Translations under genes and position numbers: made by a program
The notes under the pieces: model-generated
Told to the model about the DNA's origin: nothing
The model's database searches: none
The model's input: only the letters and a program-made list of their open reading frames with translations
Shown here: piece after piece, positions 6,284 through 8,076 of the stretch
How the letters are laid out: each line of letters begins with the position of its first letter
Numbering within the stretch: position 1 is the stretch's first letter
NCBI GenBank assembly: GCA_910586425.1
Contig: CAJUHL010000058.1
Coordinates: forward strand, 1,677 to 9,752
DNA length: 8,076 nucleotides
Direction: 5' to 3'
Source: an uncultured Bacilli bacterium
GTDB taxonomy: Bacteria; Bacillota_I; Bacilli_A; RF39; UBA660

Positions 6284-6474
6284 TGAAGGAGCAAGAAGTT
6301 GCGTTTGGGAGATGTATTGAGTTCTTGGCAAATATGATAGAAAAATATGGCAAGGAACTAAGTCAAGAATTGTTGAAAGAGAAACCGTTGATTATTCGGT
6401 CAAAACAAAAACCCAACGATATTATTGAGGTTAAGGATAAGCTTGATGAGGTGGATGCAATAAGGCAAAAATAA
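6283..6474 (+). CDS. hypothetical small charged protein (63 residues)
   Basis: Two adjacent ATG codons, 6280 and 6283, follow GAGG at 6273-6276. Spacing is three bases to the first and six to the second, so the second is preferred (63 residues; 64 from the first). ATG 6280 overlaps the stop of the upstream remnant in ATGA, a coupling arrangement. The sequence begins MKEQEVAFGRCIEFLANMIE and has a Lys/Glu-rich end (KPNDIIEVKDKLDEVDAIRQ). It is predicted helical with a single Cys, no signal and no membrane span. I do not recognise it. It has an RBS, a clean frame and a terminator at 6502, which favours a real gene. However, the decayed DNA just upstream leaves open that it is the surviving second gene of a broken pair. 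Confidence 0.55.
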   Translation: MKEQEVAFGRCIEFLANMIEKYGKELSQELLKEKPLIIRSKQKPNDIIEVKDKLDEVDAIRQK

Positions 6475-6501
6475 AATCTAGCTATTTGGAGATAAAAATA
6501 T

Positions 6502-6530
6502 AGAAAAGAGGGTCCAAGATCCTCTTTTCT
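6502..6530 (+). terminator. rho-independent terminator after the small ORF
   Basis: AGAAAAGAGG at 6502-6511 pairs perfectly with CCTCTTTTCT at 6521-6530 (10 pairs, nine-base loop). The T-rich part is within the stem rather than after it. It lies 28 bases past the stop at 6474. Confidence 0.75.
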
Positions 6531-6531
6531 A

Positions 6532-6560
6532 TTGTATATATTAGAGAGGTGGTTTATACT
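6532..6560 (+). promoter_or_regulatory. candidate promoter for the Uma2-family gene
   Basis: TTGTAT (6532-6537, weak -35), a 17-base spacer, and TATACT (6555-6560, 5/6 match to -10). It lies directly after the terminator at 6502-6530 and 25 bases before the start codon at 6585, which fits an independent transcript. Confidence 0.4.
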
Positions 6561-6584
6561 ATTGTCAGAAGGAGGTAGATCCAA

Positions 6585-7133
6585 ATGGAAGCATTAAGAG
6601 AAAACTCATATACAGTTGATGATATTTATGATTTACCAGATGGTGAACGGGCAGAGTTGATTGATGGAAAAATTTATTATATGGCACCACCAAGTACAAA
6701 GCATCAAAGACTGGTACGAAAATTCACATATGAAATAGAAAGATATATTAGACAACATGAGGGAGACTGTGAAGTGTTTCCGGCTCCATTTGCAGTGTTT
6801 CTTAACGAAAATAATAAAAATTATATAGAACCGGATATTAGCGTTATTTGTGATAAGAATAAAATAAATGATGATGGTTGTCATGGCGCACCAGACTGGA
6901 TTATTGAGATTGTGTCACCATCAAGTCGTTCTATGGATTATTATAGAAAATTACTTAAATATCGTTCATCTGGCGTCAGGGAATATTGGGTTGTGGATGA
7001 AGAGAAGAAGAACATAACAATCTATAACTTTGAGAGTGATGAGATGAAGGAATATAAATTTGATGAAAATGTTCCTGTTGGAATATATAAAGATTTTTTT
7101 ATCAAAATAACGAATTCAGATCAGAAGGACTAG
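6585..7133 (+). CDS. Uma2/DUF820-family PD-(D/E)XK nuclease-like protein
   Basis: 182 residues; a near-perfect AAGGAGGT at 6569-6576 lies eight bases before ATG 6585. The family layout is complete. YTVDDIYDLPDGERAELIDG carries the opening E24/D27-G28 motif, and MAPPSTKHQRLVRKFTYEIE follows it. YIEPDISVIC carries E82-P83-D84, and APDWIIEIVSPSS has E108 as the central acidic residue. YYRKLLKYRSSGVREYWVVD has K122 and the GVREYW block. These are the residues expected for the PD-(D/E)XK fold. Proteins of this group are annotated as Uma2-family endonucleases and are common in cyanobacteria and some Firmicutes; their biological role is poorly known, and activity here is inferred. Full length for the family (about 180-200). 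It is a single-gene unit between a promoter-like site and a strong terminator at 7216. Confidence 0.93.
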   Translation: MEALRENSYTVDDIYDLPDGERAELIDGKIYYMAPPSTKHQRLVRKFTYEIERYIRQHEGDCEVFPAPFAVFLNENNKNYIEPDISVICDKNKINDDGCHGAPDWIIEIVSPSSRSMDYYRKLLKYRSSGVREYWVVDEEKKNITIYNFESDEMKEYKFDENVPVGIYKDFFIKITNSDQKD

Positions 7134-7215
7134 AAATTAGTGTTCATTTAACACCTAAGGACATTTGGATTAGCAAGATTAAGTCGATATAGACAAAATA
7201 TCAAATGAATTTGGC

Positions 7216-7250
7216 AAATAAGCAGAGGATTCCGGTTCCTCTGCTTATTT
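7216..7250 (+). terminator. strong rho-independent terminator after the Uma2-family gene
   Basis: A perfect 14-pair stem (7216-7229 with 7237-7250), seven-base loop, followed by ATTTTATG. It lies about 80 bases past the stop; the intervening DNA (7134-7215) holds nothing I recognise. Confidence 0.88.
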
Positions 7251-7279
7251 ATTTTATGTGTAAACCTATTCTTTCTTTT

Positions 7280-7308
7280 TTATCAAAAGAGAAACAACCA
7301 CATATTAC
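7280..7308 (+). promoter_or_regulatory. weak candidate promoter for the deaminase operon
   Basis: TTATCA (7280-7285), a 17-base spacer and TATTAC (7303-7308) each match consensus at four of six positions. Position and spacing are right (28 bases before the start), but the match is poor. Confidence 0.3.
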
Positions 7309-7335
7309 TAGAAACAAGATGAATGGAGGAATATG

Positions 7336-7749
7336 ATGGTTATCGACAGATATTTTGAGGAAACGAGAAAGACGGCAATGTGTTCTGAGTTTGATAAGGT
7401 TCATGTTGGCTGTATTGCGGTTTATAAGGGAAAAATAATTGCGAAGGGATTCAATTCGGAAAAGACTCATCCGATACAAATGCATTATAACAAGTACCGG
7501 ACCATGAGAGGTGTGAACACCCAGGTGCTTCCAAAAGTACATGCAGAAGTAAAGTGTATCTCGAAGCTGAAGAACATGGACATTGATTTTAAAAAAGTAA
7601 AGATTTTTATTTATAGGATTCGTTATGATCAGCCGTATGGACTTGCAAGACCTTGCCCGGCCTGTATGAAAGCGATCCTGGATTTAGGAATTCGTGATAT
7701 CTACTACACAACAGATTCCGGCTATGCTCATGAGAGAGTTTTGGCATGA
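7336..7749 (+). CDS. zinc deaminase of the cytidine/deoxycytidylate deaminase superfamily
   Basis: 137 residues from the second of two adjacent ATGs. GGAGG at 7325-7329 is six bases from ATG 7336 but only three from 7333. The active site is complete: H69-A70-E71 (KVHAEVKCIS) gives a zinc ligand and the proton-shuttling Glu, and P106-C107-P-A-C110 gives the two Cys ligands. HVGCIAVYKGKIIAKGFNS is the usual first strand pair, and DLGIRDIYYTTDSGYAHERV is the usual strand after PCxxC. The fold deaminates a nucleoside, nucleotide or nucleic-acid base. The insert between strand and HAE (HPIQMHYNKYRTMRGVNTQV) is not that of standard cytidine or dCMP deaminases I know, so the substrate is open. No toxin-delivery domain is attached. 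It is followed closely by a small Cys-rich gene, probably in the same operon. Confidence 0.9.
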   Translation: MVIDRYFEETRKTAMCSEFDKVHVGCIAVYKGKIIAKGFNSEKTHPIQMHYNKYRTMRGVNTQVLPKVHAEVKCISKLKNMDIDFKKVKIFIYRIRYDQPYGLARPCPACMKAILDLGIRDIYYTTDSGYAHERVLA

Positions 7750-7763
7750 TAGGAGATAAGACT

Positions 7764-7949
7764 GTGAAATGTAAAAATAAAGGATTTTGGGAATTACATG
7801 AGTGCGTGAAACATGATTGGATTAGAAAAGACCATATATATAATAAAGGTCTTGAAATGCTTCGACGCTGCATGGGAGATTATGGATGTGTTTTGGACAC
7901 AGAAGAGGTTCAGTATTACCTGTTGTGTAACAATATTAATATCTGTTAA
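7764..7949 (+). CDS. hypothetical Cys-rich small protein, partner of the deaminase
   Basis: I prefer the GTG start at 7764 (61 residues), since AGGAG at 7751-7755 is eight bases upstream. An in-frame ATG at 7746 would overlap the deaminase stop in ATGA and add six residues (67), but it has a poorer RBS. The protein has six Cys in 61 residues (3, 14, 36, 42, 55, 61) plus H12, H17 and H24. The grouping H12-x-C14-xx-H17 and the pair C36/C42 could bind metal, though this is not a known finger motif. Trp and Tyr are frequent (GFWELHE, EEVQYYLLCNN). No signal or membrane span is seen. Its closeness to the deaminase and the shared terminator at 7957 suggest co-transcription and possibly a joint function. 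I do not recognise the family. Confidence 0.65.
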   Translation: MKCKNKGFWELHECVKHDWIRKDHIYNKGLEMLRRCMGDYGCVLDTEEVQYYLLCNNINIC

Positions 7950-7956
7950 ATTTTGT

Positions 7957-8002
7957 AAAGTAGTTAGTTGTTATTGCAAAAAAACAATTAGCTACTTTTT
8001 TA
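7957..8002 (+). terminator. strong rho-independent terminator after the deaminase operon
   Basis: Sixteen-pair stem (7957-7972 with 7983-7998, two G-T wobbles), ten-base loop, then a T run at 7996-8001. It sits within ten bases of the stop at 7949 and closes the two-gene unit. Confidence 0.85.
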
Positions 8003-8032
8003 TTGTCATTTTATTTTTTTATATAGTATAAA
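8003..8032 (+). promoter_or_regulatory. promoter for a gene beyond the right edge
   Basis: TTGTCA (8003-8008, 5/6), an 18-base spacer and TATAAA (8027-8032, 5/6), directly after the terminator. AAGGA-type sequence follows near 8050. The ATG at 8066 (AATGAGGAAAG) or one beyond the window could be the start; ATG at 8054/8057 runs into TGA at once. Confidence 0.5.
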
Positions 8033-8076
8033 AAACAAACATTATAACTAAGGATTTAATGATGAAATGAGGAAAG

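Noticed and set aside
7813..8031. 72-codon plus-strand ORF overlapping the small Cys-rich gene
   Set aside because: Runs through the terminator at 7957-8002 and ends in a Phe/Ile/Val string from the T-rich tract; no RBS.

Overview
The window is AT-rich DNA with strong AGGAGG-type ribosome binding sites, ATG/GTG starts and hairpin-plus-T-tract terminators. This points to a low-GC Gram-positive bacterium, most likely a gut Clostridia/Lachnospiraceae-type Firmicute (an inference from style; no taxonomic marker gene is present). There is no rRNA, tRNA, CRISPR array or intact mobile element. It reads as an accessory region: short genes of unrelated families, mostly transcribed singly, each closed by its own terminator, mixed with decayed gene remnants.

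Layout: 1-353 is the 3' end of an ankyrin-repeat gene cut by the window edge. 434-1000 encodes a basic, helix-rich protein with a possible C-terminal winged helix. 1229-1763 holds an apparent pseudogene whose reading frame must be followed through three frameshifts. 1872-2645 encodes a protein with a CYTH (triphosphate tunnel) domain behind a roughly 98-residue N-terminal region. 2779-3696 is an intact ankyrin-repeat protein with a distinct N-terminal domain. About 690 bases (3697-4393) hold no convincing gene, but contain several hairpins, a small direct repeat and a possible coding remnant. 4394-5569 on the minus strand encodes a 391-residue protein with an acidic tail and a DUF4116-like segment.

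5570-5935 is gene-free or decayed. 5936-6283 is a chimeric remnant in which an unknown coding segment runs into pieces of a third ankyrin gene. It overlaps by four bases a small ORF (6280/6283-6474). 6585-7133 encodes a Uma2/DUF820-family PD-(D/E)XK nuclease-like protein. 7336-7749 encodes a free-standing zinc deaminase of the cytidine/deoxycytidylate superfamily, closely followed by a Cys-rich 61-residue partner. A strong terminator and a good promoter then point to another gene starting just beyond the right edge.

No single pathway links these genes. The best overall reading (inference) is an immunity, defence or orphan-gene array: ankyrin paralogs in at least three copies, a CYTH protein with altered core residues, a Uma2 protein, a deaminase with a tiny partner, and broken genes between them. 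The deaminase plus small-protein pair, the CYTH fusion and the decayed ankyrin copy deserve most attention.
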